Of a DNA stretch of 64,000 bases, positions 33,936 to 41,160 are shown piece after piece (position 1 is the stretch's first letter; each line of letters begins with the position of its first letter). The DNA lies in the NCBI RefSeq assembly GCF_044987625.1, contig NZ_JBJDSB010000002.1, positions 496,001 through 560,000 of the forward strand, written 5' to 3'. The translations under genes and the position numbers were made by a program. The DNA comes from Desulfobaculum sp044987625. Lineage in GTDB: Bacteria > Desulfobacterota > Desulfovibrionia > Desulfovibrionales > Desulfovibrionaceae. Below the pieces are notes generated by a model. The model searched no databases. It was not told the origin of the DNA and saw only the letters and a list, made by a program, of their open reading frames with translations.

Positions 33936-33952
33936 TTGGCCCGCGACTTGCT
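33936..33952 (+). promoter_or_regulatory. Candidate sigma-54 (RpoN) promoter
   Basis: TTGGCCCGCGACTTGCT matches the -24/-12 consensus YTGGCACG-N4-TTGCW with one mismatch, and the GG (33938-33939) and GC (33950-33951) are exactly 10 bases apart. The predicted start is near 33963. No ORF follows. A strong terminator ends about 58 bases later. Confidence 0.6.
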
Positions 33953-33962
33953 CTATTCAAAA

Positions 33963-34021
33963 TACCTTCTTTGTTTTGCAGAAGCCGGCTTTTGGGGTTG
34001 CGCCCCCAGAAGCCGGTTTTT
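33963..34021 (+). ncRNA. Candidate sigma-54-dependent small RNA
   Basis: Between the predicted start of a sigma-54-type promoter and a T-run there are about 58 bases. Half of these form a strong hairpin: CCGGCTT, then TGGGG pairing with CCCCA, then AAGCCGG (33985-34016). The rest is a 20-base AU-rich 5' tail. Size and layout fit a small trans-acting RNA. Equally, the hairpin might just stop a longer RNA from further upstream. No coding frame of note is present. Confidence 0.45.
33985..34021 (+). terminator. Strong Rho-independent terminator in a gene-free region
   Basis: CCGGCTT (33985-33991) pairs with AAGCCGG (34010-34016), with an inner TGGGG/CCCCA stem, followed by five Ts and more T-rich sequence. 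It lies 290 bases beyond the tsaC terminator with no gene between. Confidence 0.88.
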
Positions 34022-34057
34022 GTTTTGTTTGCCCTGTCGCGGCCTGCGCGGGTGCTC

Positions 34058-34170
34058 AGGACGGGTCCCGTCCTCATTCTTCCTCCTCACGTTCCGTTGC
34101 CCTGGCGGCTACGCGCCCTGACACAGGGCGGGTTGCGCCGTGCCTGACCGGGCCGGGAAAGACGTTTTCC
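34058..34170. other. Gene-free stretch with several inverted repeats
   Basis: In the 859-base gap 33631-34489, the part after the candidate small RNA contains three further inverted repeats. AGGACGGG/CCCGTCCT (34058-34074) is perfect with a one-base centre. GCCCTG/CAGGGC is at 34117-34131. CCGGGAAA/TTTTCCGG is at about 34150-34170. No T-runs follow and I see no gene here. Confidence 0.4.
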
Positions 34171-34489
34171 GGTATCCTTCAGGGTATTCCAGATGGGAAT
34201 AGTTTGGCCTGAGCATACGCACGCCGGGGCCTGAGCCAGAGTCTGAGCCGGGCAAGCAAGGGCAGGGGAGCGCGGAAAACCCGCCGCATGTCACCATGTG
34301 GGACCGTTCAAAAAATTTGACCATGCGCAACGCTGCGGAAATGGCGCAAACTTTTCTTGTCCTTGGGTGGGGCATGGCGTACCCAAATGTCACGGGGATG
34401 TCTCATGCGCGCCATGATGAACCACAGGAAAATTCACGACCCTCTGGACGCAAGGGGAAGAAGATGAGAGTGTTGGAAGGCATTGCCTC

Positions 34490-34948
34490 ATGATGAAAGA
34501 GACACAGTGTCCGCATTGCGGCAAGCGTTTCGAGCAGTACTGCAATCCCGTCCCCACTGTGGACGTGGTGGTGTATGCCCCGCAGCGGGGAATTGTCCTT
34601 GTGGAGCGCCGCAATCCGCCCCTTGGGTGGGCGCTTCCCGGAGGATTTGTTGACTGCGGCGAAACGGTGGAGCAGGCGGCAGTGCGCGAGTTGGCTGAAG
34701 AAACGGGCCTTGCCGTGCAGCTTGCCGGGATGCTTGGGGTCTACTCCGACCCCGCACGCGACCCACGCATGCACACCCTCAGCGTCACCTTTGTCGGGAC
34801 AACGACGGACCCGGATGCCTTGCAGGCGGGGGACGACGCAGGGGACGCCCGGTTCTTTCCTTTGGACGCGCTTCCGGAATTAGCCTTTGACCACGCGAAG
34901 ATTGTCAGTGACTTCGCGCAATGGCTTCGGGAGCACACGTTGACATAA
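34490..34948 (+). CDS. Nudix hydrolase with N-terminal zinc-ribbon-like motif
   Basis: The 152-residue protein hydrolyses a nucleoside diphosphate linked to another group. The Nudix box GX5EX7REXXEEXG spans residues 52-74 (GFVDCGETVEQAAVRELAEE in its middle). The N-terminus has CPHCG and a third cysteine at 18, a partial zinc ribbon. The phrase PLGWALPGGF is typical of ADP-ribose or related pyrophosphatases. It sits 43 bases before glgA. Substrate cannot be told from sequence; ADP-sugars would be a fitting idea next to a glycogen synthase. Confidence 0.88.
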   Translation: MMKETQCPHCGKRFEQYCNPVPTVDVVVYAPQRGIVLVERRNPPLGWALPGGFVDCGETVEQAAVRELAEETGLAVQLAGMLGVYSDPARDPRMHTLSVTFVGTTTDPDALQAGDDAGDARFFPLDALPELAFDHAKIVSDFAQWLREHTLT

Positions 34949-34991
34949 GGGCTGCGAAGACCACCCCGGCCAGGCGGGGCATGGTGCGTTG

Positions 34992-36458
34992 ATGGCTGAT
35001 AGGCCGTTGATTCTCCACATAACTTCCGAGATGTATCCCTTCTCCAAAACAGGAGGGCTGGCGGACGTGCTGGGCGCGCTTCCTCCGGCGCTGGCGGAGA
35101 AGGGTGTGGACGTTGCCGTTGTCACGCCATTCTATGGCCGTCTTTCCACGGCCGGCTATCCTGTCCGGCTTCTGCATTCCGATGTACCCGTGGGCTATCC
35201 GTGGCCCCCGACCACGGCCGAGGTTTTCCACTCGGACTATCAGGGCGTTCCCGTCTATTTCATCAGCCGGGGCGAATATTTCGACCGCCGCTTCTATTAC
35301 AATACCCACCGCGGCGACTATTTCGACAACTGCGAGCGGTTTGTCTTTTTCTGCCGCGCGGCGCTGGAGTGGTGCAAGTTTATGGGCCGCACGCCGGATG
35401 TGGTCCACGCCCATGACTGGCAGGCCGCGCTCAGCATGGCCTACCTGCACTACTGGCGGCAGATTGATCCCTTCTGGAAGGACGTCAAAACTGTGCTGAC
35501 CATCCATAACCTTGCCTTTCAGGGGCGGTATTCGTCGCGTTTGTTCTGGGAGTGCGGCTTGCCGACCTCGGCGTGGAATATGGACGGAGCGGAGTTTTGG
35601 GGCGACTTCAATATGCTGAAAGCCGGCATTGCCTACGCTGACCATGTGACCACGGTCAGCCCCTCCTACGCCGAGGAAGTGCAGACCGAGGCCTTTGGCT
35701 GCGGGCTGGAAGGCATTCTGCGTAAGCGTTCGGCGGATTTGACAGGTATTTTGAATGGCGCGGATTACGACGTATGGGACCCGCGCGGAGACAAGTACCT
35801 GCCGCACCCTTATTGCCGCGGGAATATGAAGGGTAAACGCATCTGCAAGGAGCACCTGCTGCGCGAATATGGCATGGACCCCATCGTTGCCACGCGCCCG
35901 CTGCTTGGGTTTATTGGCCGTCTGCGGCGGCAGAAGGGCATAGACCTGCTTCTTGATATCCTGCCAGCGCTGATGAAAATCGGCGTAGGCGTGGTGGTGC
36001 TTGGCGAGGGGAACCTTGAATTTGAGGCGCAGCTGATGGAGCTGACGGAGAAGTATCAGGGCCGCCTTGCCGCGCGCATTGGCTACACGGAGGAGTTGGC
36101 GCATTACATTCAGGCCGGGACGGATATTTTTTTGATGCCGTCGCGCTATGAGCCGTGCGGGTTGACGCAGATGTATTCCCTGCGCTTTGGCACGGTGCCC
36201 ATAGCCAGCGCGGTGGGCGGACTTCGCGACACCATCGTGCCATACCCCCGCTACGGCGCGACGGGCTTTACCTTTGCCCCCGGCGACCCCAGCGCCTTTT
36301 TGCGCGCTATCATGGACGCATTGTCCGTGTGGGATAAGCCCAAGAAATGGACCCAGCTTCGCAGCAGCGCCATGAAGGCGTCCTTCTCGTGGCCGCGTTC
36401 GGCCGAGGGATACCTTGCTGTCTATAAAAAATTGGGCGTGACCGCGCCTGACGCTTGA
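34992..36458 (+). CDS. glgA: Glycogen synthase (ADP-glucose type)
   Basis: This GT5 enzyme adds glucose from ADP-glucose to glycogen. From the ATG at 34992 it has 488 residues. The N-terminal nucleotide-sugar loop is KTGGLADVLGALP (19-31). The C-terminal Rossmann domain shows MPSRYEPCGLTQMYSLRFGT and VGGLRDTI. A TTG one codon upstream could also start it. The next gene is a small CBM48 protein 55 bases downstream, and the phosphorylase gene lies at 13.6 kb. No glgB or glgC is seen in this window. Confidence 0.95.
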   Translation: MADRPLILHITSEMYPFSKTGGLADVLGALPPALAEKGVDVAVVTPFYGRLSTAGYPVRLLHSDVPVGYPWPPTTAEVFHSDYQGVPVYFISRGEYFDRRFYYNTHRGDYFDNCERFVFFCRAALEWCKFMGRTPDVVHAHDWQAALSMAYLHYWRQIDPFWKDVKTVLTIHNLAFQGRYSSRLFWECGLPTSAWNMDGAEFWGDFNMLKAGIAYADHVTTVSPSYAEEVQTEAFGCGLEGILRKRSADLTGILNGADYDVWDPRGDKYLPHPYCRGNMKGKRICKEHLLREYGMDPIVATRPLLGFIGRLRRQKGIDLLLDILPALMKIGVGVVVLGEGNLEFEAQLMELTEKYQGRLAARIGYTEELAHYIQAGTDIFLMPSRYEPCGLTQMYSLRFGTVPIASAVGGLRDTIVPYPRYGATGFTFAPGDPSAFLRAIMDALSVWDKPKKWTQLRSSAMKASFSWPRSAEGYLAVYKKLGVTAPDA

Positions 36459-36513
36459 ACCGAAATTGATGGTTGGGGTATACTCCACGAGGAATGCCCT
36501 AAGGAGGAAGCTT

Positions 36514-36822
36514 ATGTCCCTAAAGAAGATGTATTTGCGGAGCAAGCCGGTATGCAAGGTGACGTTCCGGCTTCCCAAGGAAGCCGCCAATGGAGCGGGC
36601 TCCGCCACACTTGTCGGCGAGTTTAACGAGTGGAACGAAAAGGCAACGCCCATGAAGCGCCTCAAGGATGGCTCCTTTACCGTAACGCTCAACCTTGAGA
36701 CGGGAAAATCGTTCCAGTACCGGTACTTGCTGGATAAAGAGATGTGGGAGAATGACGACGCGGCGGATACGTACGTCCGCAGTAATTTTGGCGATTGTGA
36801 TAACTCCGTCGTGACAACGTAG
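36514..36822 (+). CDS. Stand-alone CBM48/isoamylase N-terminal domain protein
   Basis: The 102-residue product is a single early-set Ig-like domain with VTFRLPKEAANGAGSATLVG, FNEWNEKATPMKRLKDGSF and FQYRYLLD, the pattern of CBM48 glycogen-binding domains. The start is the ATG at 36514 with GGAGG six bases upstream; the open frame begins 48 bases earlier. It follows glgA, so it may bind glycogen and target or regulate an enzyme. It is not part of a branching enzyme in this window. Confidence 0.85.
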   Translation: MSLKKMYLRSKPVCKVTFRLPKEAANGAGSATLVGEFNEWNEKATPMKRLKDGSFTVTLNLETGKSFQYRYLLDKEMWENDDAADTYVRSNFGDCDNSVVTT

Positions 36823-36869
36823 CGCCGCGCAGGGGTGGCAGGGCGTTTCGTGGCGGTAGGATATTTTGC

Positions 36870-36901
36870 GCCCCCGCAGTCCGGTGCTGGACTGCGGGGG
36901 C
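36870..36901 (+). terminator. Long perfect hairpin after the CBM48 gene
   Basis: This is a perfect 13-bp stem (GCCCCCGCAGTCC and its complement) with a 6-base loop, between the CBM48 and pdxA genes. There is no T-run. It may act as a terminator with help, or as an mRNA 3' end stabiliser. It lies just upstream of the chosen pdxA start and excludes the longer start of that frame. Confidence 0.55.
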
Positions 36902-36925
36902 TCGCTTGCGTACTCTTCCCCCGCT

Positions 36926-37924
36926 ATGCCTGAAAATACATTGCTTCTTACCCTTGGCGACCCGAACGGTCTTGGTCCCGAGCTGGCCTGCCGCCTGCTT
37001 GGCGGCGGGGAGCGCCCCTCCTCGCGCATTGTGATGATTGGCCCGGAGCAGGGCCTTGTGTACCATGCGGAGCGTCTTGGCATTGCGCCCTTCTGGACGC
37101 GGGTGACGCACCCTGCCGATGCGCCGGATGCGTCCGTCTGTCTGCTGGTGCCTGCTGGCCTTGAGGACACAGCCGTCCATCCCGGCGAGGCCCGCACCGA
37201 GGGCGGCTACGCCGTTGGCGTTACGCTGGACGCCGCGTGCGAACTCCTCCGCGATGGCGCGGCCGCAGGCGTGGTGACCTGCCCGCTCAATAAAGCCATG
37301 CTACAGGATGCCGGGTTTGATTTTCCCGGTCATACGGAATTCTTCGCGGAGCGCCTTGGCGCCGGGCGCGAGAATATCTGCATGCATCTGGGTGGGCCGA
37401 AGCTCAAGGTCAGCCTTGTGACCACCCACCCCCGCCTTGCCGACGTTCCCGCCCTCATCACGAAGGAGCGTGTGGTCAAGTGCCTGCACCTGACGCATGA
37501 GTTGGTCCGCGCCCTTGGCGTTGACGATGCGCCCATCGCCGTGTGCGGCCTCAATCCCCACGCGGGCGAGTCCGGCAAAATTGGCACCGAGGACGAGCGC
37601 ATCATTGCCCCTGCCGTGCAGCAGGCCTGTGAGGAAGGCGTGAGCGCCGTGGGACCGCTGCCGGGGGATACGGTGTTCCACTTTGCCGTGCAGGGCCGCT
37701 ACAGCGCGGTGCTGGCCATGTATCATGATCAAGGCCTTGCGCCCCTCAAGCTCATGCACTTTTCCGAGGCCGTGAATGTGACCCTTGGCCTGCCTGTGGT
37801 GCGCACCTCCGTGGACCATGGCACAGGCTACGACATCACCGGAAAGTATGTGGCGGATACGGGCAGCCTTGCCGCCGCCATCGACTGGGCGCAGCGCCTT
37901 GTGGCCGCCCGCCGGAAACGATAG
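36926..37924 (+). CDS. pdxA: 4-hydroxythreonine-4-phosphate dehydrogenase
   Basis: PdxA oxidises 4-phosphohydroxy-L-threonine in the DXP-dependent pathway to pyridoxal phosphate. The 332-residue product has GDPNGLGPEL (11-20), PLNKAMLQDAG, PGHTEFFAERL with His136, CGLNPHAGESG and AMYHDQGLAPLKL, all typical, including the metal-binding histidines. The start at 36926 lacks a clear ribosome binding site. The frame is open 20 codons earlier through the hairpin, which is unlikely to be coding. Confidence 0.94.
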   Translation: MPENTLLLTLGDPNGLGPELACRLLGGGERPSSRIVMIGPEQGLVYHAERLGIAPFWTRVTHPADAPDASVCLLVPAGLEDTAVHPGEARTEGGYAVGVTLDAACELLRDGAAAGVVTCPLNKAMLQDAGFDFPGHTEFFAERLGAGRENICMHLGGPKLKVSLVTTHPRLADVPALITKERVVKCLHLTHELVRALGVDDAPIAVCGLNPHAGESGKIGTEDERIIAPAVQQACEEGVSAVGPLPGDTVFHFAVQGRYSAVLAMYHDQGLAPLKLMHFSEAVNVTLGLPVVRTSVDHGTGYDITGKYVADTGSLAAAIDWAQRLVAARRKR

Positions 37925-37955
37925 TCCCCCGCGCATCCTGCGCGCCATTTTTTCG

Positions 37956-37991
37956 ACGCCGAAGCCGCTCTGCGGTTTCGGCGTTTTTTTA
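37956..37991 (+). terminator. Rho-independent terminator after pdxA
   Basis: An 8-bp outer stem ACGCCGAA/TTCGGCGT with an inner GCCGC/GCGGT stem runs into seven or eight Ts, 32 bases past the pdxA stop. Confidence 0.93.
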
Positions 37992-38093
37992 TGTGCTCTT
38001 TCGGGGCGTTGGGAGGCGGCGTGAACTCGCGTGTGGCGCAGGGGAACAGGTCTGGTCCGCGCCTTTCGGGCGTGGTGGCGGGGCAGGGGGCGC

Positions 38094-38363
38094 TTTGGAA
38101 TACTCTGCGAAAAGCCGCGCGTGGCAGGTGTTTGGAATACTGCACAAAGCGCGTTGCGGCACGGGGTGTGCTGTACAATGGAGCATTGATGCAGGGTGTG
38201 CAGCCCCGTTGCGGCGCAAGTGTCGTACTGTGTTGAGATGCCGTGAAATTTTGAAGCAGTGTTGAAATGGCGCTCATATTCTGCTACATGGCAATATGGT
38301 GGAAAAAGTCCTGCTTTTTCCGGTGTGTTGCATCACATTCAGACGAATTGTGCAGGTGGCGGG
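38094..38363 (+). promoter_or_regulatory. Upstream region of the glycan cluster: direct repeats and candidate promoter
   Basis: In the 439-base gap 37925-38363 I see no gene after the pdxA terminator. TTTGGAATACT occurs twice in direct orientation (38094-38104 and 38131-38141, 37 bases apart). Nearer the cluster, TTGAAG (about 38242) and CATATT with an 18-base spacer form a weak promoter about 85 bases before the first gene. These could control the whole 25-kb operon. Confidence 0.35.
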
Positions 38364-38999
38364 ATGTTTCGGGCGTTCATTCAGGCGAGGATGAGTTCCA
38401 GCAGGTTCCCGGGCAAGGTGCTCGCTCCGTTTTGCGGGGTGCCGCTCCTTGCGCATGTGGTGGAGCGGGTGGCGCGGGTGGTGCCGCGCACACGCATCAC
38501 GGTGGCCACCAGCACCGAGGGCAGCGACGATCCACTGGCGGAATATGCCCGCCTGCTGGGCGTTCAGGTGTACCGCGGCGTGCTGGATGATGTGTTTCGG
38601 CGCTTTCGCGGGTGCCTGCAGGAGTCGCCGTGCGACTGGTTCTACCGCGTGTGCGCGGATAGTCCTCTGCTGCTCCCCGGTCTGCTGACGGAATTTGCCC
38701 GCCACGCGGACCCCGCCACAGCGGACATTGTGACCAACGTCTTTCCCCGGACCTTTCCCCAGGGCCAGTCTGCGGAGCTTGTCCGCGCGGAGGCCTTCCT
38801 TTCCGTTGATCCCGCCTTGCTTTCTGCCGAGGAGCGGGAGCATGTGACGCTCCATTTCTACAACCGTCCCCGAATGTACCGCATCGTCAACATTGTGAAT
38901 CCGCACGATGTGTCCGCGCCGCAGAGCCTTGCCGTGGATACGCTGTCGGACATGCGGCGTCTGGAGCGGGACGTGGCAACCCTTGGGAGGCTTGAATGA
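38364..38999 (+). CDS. SpsF-like cytidylyltransferase family protein
   Basis: The 211-residue nucleotidyltransferase has the N-terminal NTP-binding loop QARMSSSRFPGKVL (7-20) and the mid-motif YRVCADSPLLLP. SpsF and NeuA-like proteins activate nonulosonic or other acidic sugars, usually with CTP. The start ATG at 38364 follows AGGTGG; the frame opens 35 codons earlier without such a signal. It overlaps the next gene by ATGA and appears to be the first gene of the cluster. Together with the NeuB-like gene it suggests a CMP-sugar product. Confidence 0.82.
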   Translation: MFRAFIQARMSSSRFPGKVLAPFCGVPLLAHVVERVARVVPRTRITVATSTEGSDDPLAEYARLLGVQVYRGVLDDVFRRFRGCLQESPCDWFYRVCADSPLLLPGLLTEFARHADPATADIVTNVFPRTFPQGQSAELVRAEAFLSVDPALLSAEEREHVTLHFYNRPRMYRIVNIVNPHDVSAPQSLAVDTLSDMRRLERDVATLGRLE

Positions 39000-40006
39000 T
39001 TCAGGATGGGCCACTGCGCTGTGCTGTTTTGGGCTTGGGTGTGGGCGAGGTGCATGCCCGCGCCCTTGTGGAGGCCGGGTGCGATTTGCGGCAGGTCTAT
39101 GACCCGGACGCGCACAAGGCGTGGGAGGTGGCGACGGCCTACCACTGCCTTGCGGCGCAGCATGTGGAGGATATTTTTGACGACGGGGCCGTGGACCTTG
39201 TGGTCATCGCCAGCCCTGATGATATGCACGCGCGGCAAGTGCTGGCCGCCCTCAAGGCGGGCAAGCATGTGTTTGTGGAAAAGCCCGTCTGCCTCACCGT
39301 GCAGGACCTGCGGCGCATCCGCCGGGCGTGGTCTGCCCACGGAGGACGGGTGAAGCTGCTCTCCAACCATATCCTGCGCGCCGCGCCGCTCTACCAAAGG
39401 GTGAAGGCCGACGTCGACGCCGGACGCCTTGGCACCCTCTACGCCCTTGATGGCGAGTACCTCTACGGACGGCTGGAAAAAATCACGAATGGCTGGCGCG
39501 GGCAGATTCCCGACTATTCGGTCTTTTTGGGCGGCGGCATCCACATGGCGGACCTGATGCTGTGGCTGGCGGGGGAGCGCCCCGTTGCCGTGCGCGCCCG
39601 TGGCAACGCGCTGTGCTCGCATCCGCACCGGCTGGGATTCAATGACTTTGCCGTGGCGGAGCTGGTGTTCCCGTCCGGCATGGTGGGGCGGCTTGCCGCC
39701 AATTTCGGGTGTGTGCAGCCGCACCAGCATGTTTTGCGCGTTTACGGCACCAAGGGCACGGTGCTCTACGACGACGCCGGAGCGCGCACCTACACCAGCC
39801 GCTCGCCCGAAACGCCGCATACGCCCCTCGCCGAGTCGCCGCACCCGGAGCACAAGGGCGCGCTGCTGATGCAATTTGTCCGCTGGATAGCTGAGGACAA
39901 GGACCTCGCGCCCATGACGCAGGAAGTGTTCGACGCCGTGAGCGTGTGTTTGGCGTGCGACAAGGCCGCCGCAACCGGGGAAGAGATGGAGATGGAATAC
40001 GTATGA
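38996..40006 (+). CDS. Gfo/Idh/MocA family sugar oxidoreductase
   Basis: This is a 336-residue NAD(P)-dependent oxidoreductase. The Rossmann motif CAVLGLGVGEVHA (9-21) and the catalytic EKP motif (HVFVEKPVCLT) are visible, followed by the C-terminal Gfo/Idh/MocA alpha/beta domain with GGGIHMADLMLWL. Such enzymes oxidise a hydroxyl of a nucleotide sugar or free sugar. It is flanked by ATGA overlaps with the SpsF-like gene and the aminotransferase, which would use its keto product. Confidence 0.88.
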   Translation: MIQDGPLRCAVLGLGVGEVHARALVEAGCDLRQVYDPDAHKAWEVATAYHCLAAQHVEDIFDDGAVDLVVIASPDDMHARQVLAALKAGKHVFVEKPVCLTVQDLRRIRRAWSAHGGRVKLLSNHILRAAPLYQRVKADVDAGRLGTLYALDGEYLYGRLEKITNGWRGQIPDYSVFLGGGIHMADLMLWLAGERPVAVRARGNALCSHPHRLGFNDFAVAELVFPSGMVGRLAANFGCVQPHQHVLRVYGTKGTVLYDDAGARTYTSRSPETPHTPLAESPHPEHKGALLMQFVRWIAEDKDLAPMTQEVFDAVSVCLACDKAAATGEEMEMEYV

Positions 40007-41157
40007 CGCGAAGCCCGAGCATACCCTTTGGCAGGCCAAGCATCACGGACCGCGAGCGCGAGGCCGTGGCCGCGGTGCTGGATGGTCCCATCCTGACCCA
40101 CGGCCCGCAGTGCGCGGCCTTTGAACGGACCTTTGCCGCATATCTGGGCGGAGGCGCGCATTGCGTGAGCATGAGCTCGTGCATGGCGGCCCTGCATGTG
40201 GCGTGGTTCCATCTCGGCATTGGTCCCGGTGACGAAGTCATCTGTCCGGCCATGACGCATGTGGCCACGGCGCACGCCATTGAGCTTATGGGCGCGCGGC
40301 CCGTCTTTGCGGATTGCGACCCGGCAACGGGCAATATCGACCCGGACCACGTGGAGGCCCTCGTCACGGACCGTACGCGGGGCATTACGCTGGTGCATTA
40401 TCTTGGCATCCCCTGCGATATGGACGCCATTATGTCCATTGCCGGACGCCATGGGCTGTACGTGGTGGAGGACTGCGCATTGGCCTTTGGCGCGCGCCTG
40501 CACGGCATCCATGTGGGCCTGTTTGGCGATGCGGGGTGCTTTTCCTTTTATCCGGTGAAGCACCTGACCACGGCAGAAGGCGGCATGCTCACCACGGCGA
40601 ACGAGCAGATAGCGGCCCTTGCCGCGCAAAAGCGCGCTTTTGGAGTGGACCGCACCCACGATGAGCGCGCCATACCCGGCATGTACGACGTGACCATGCT
40701 GGGCATGAACGCCCGCATGAGCGAGATGCAGGCCGCCCTGGGGCTGGCGCAGATGGAGCGCGCGGACCAGATGCTGGCGCGCCGCGCGGAGAACCACCGT
40801 ATTTTGAGCGAAGCGCTTGATGCGCTGGAGGACGTGCGCGTTATCGCGGCGACCCTGCCGGACTCGCGCCCCAGCCACTATTGCCTTGTGGCGCAGTTGG
40901 AGGGGCGGCTTGCCCCGCGGCGGGACGACATTTTGCTGGCGCTGCGCCGGGCGGGGGTGGGCTTTAGCGTGTACTATCCGCACCCGGTGCCGCGCCTTGC
41001 CTATTACAGAGAAAAATATGGCTGGACGGACGGGCAGTATCCCCGTGCCGCCGCCATAAGTGATGCGTCGGTGGCTTTGCCAGTGGGGCCGCATCTTGGC
41101 CCGGATGAGATGCACAGCATAGCCGGCGCTTTCGGCAACATCGTCAAGGAGTTGTGA
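40003..41157 (+). CDS. DegT/DnrJ/EryC1/StrS family sugar aminotransferase
   Basis: The 384-residue PLP enzyme transfers an amino group to a keto-sugar. The Schiff-base lysine is Lys186 in FSFYPVKHLTTAEGG. The cofactor aspartate is Asp157 in VVEDCALAFG. The N-terminal part has IPFGRPSITDRE. The frame opens 57 bases upstream, but the ATG at 40003 forms the ATGA overlap with the oxidoreductase stop. With that neighbour it probably makes an amino sugar such as a 4-amino- or 3-amino-deoxy hexose. Confidence 0.92.
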   Translation: MTRSPSIPFGRPSITDREREAVAAVLDGPILTHGPQCAAFERTFAAYLGGGAHCVSMSSCMAALHVAWFHLGIGPGDEVICPAMTHVATAHAIELMGARPVFADCDPATGNIDPDHVEALVTDRTRGITLVHYLGIPCDMDAIMSIAGRHGLYVVEDCALAFGARLHGIHVGLFGDAGCFSFYPVKHLTTAEGGMLTTANEQIAALAAQKRAFGVDRTHDERAIPGMYDVTMLGMNARMSEMQAALGLAQMERADQMLARRAENHRILSEALDALEDVRVIAATLPDSRPSHYCLVAQLEGRLAPRRDDILLALRRAGVGFSVYYPHPVPRLAYYREKYGWTDGQYPRAAAISDASVALPVGPHLGPDEMHSIAGAFGNIVKEL

Positions 41158-41160
41158 GCC

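Noticed and set aside
33700..34490. Insertion-element remnant or pseudogene in the gap before the Nudix gene
   Set aside because: No transposase-like frame, target-site duplication or terminal repeats; only hairpins and short A/T motifs.
34905..36692. Long minus-strand frame of 595 codons
   Set aside because: Antisense to glgA, with no family features and an unnatural composition.
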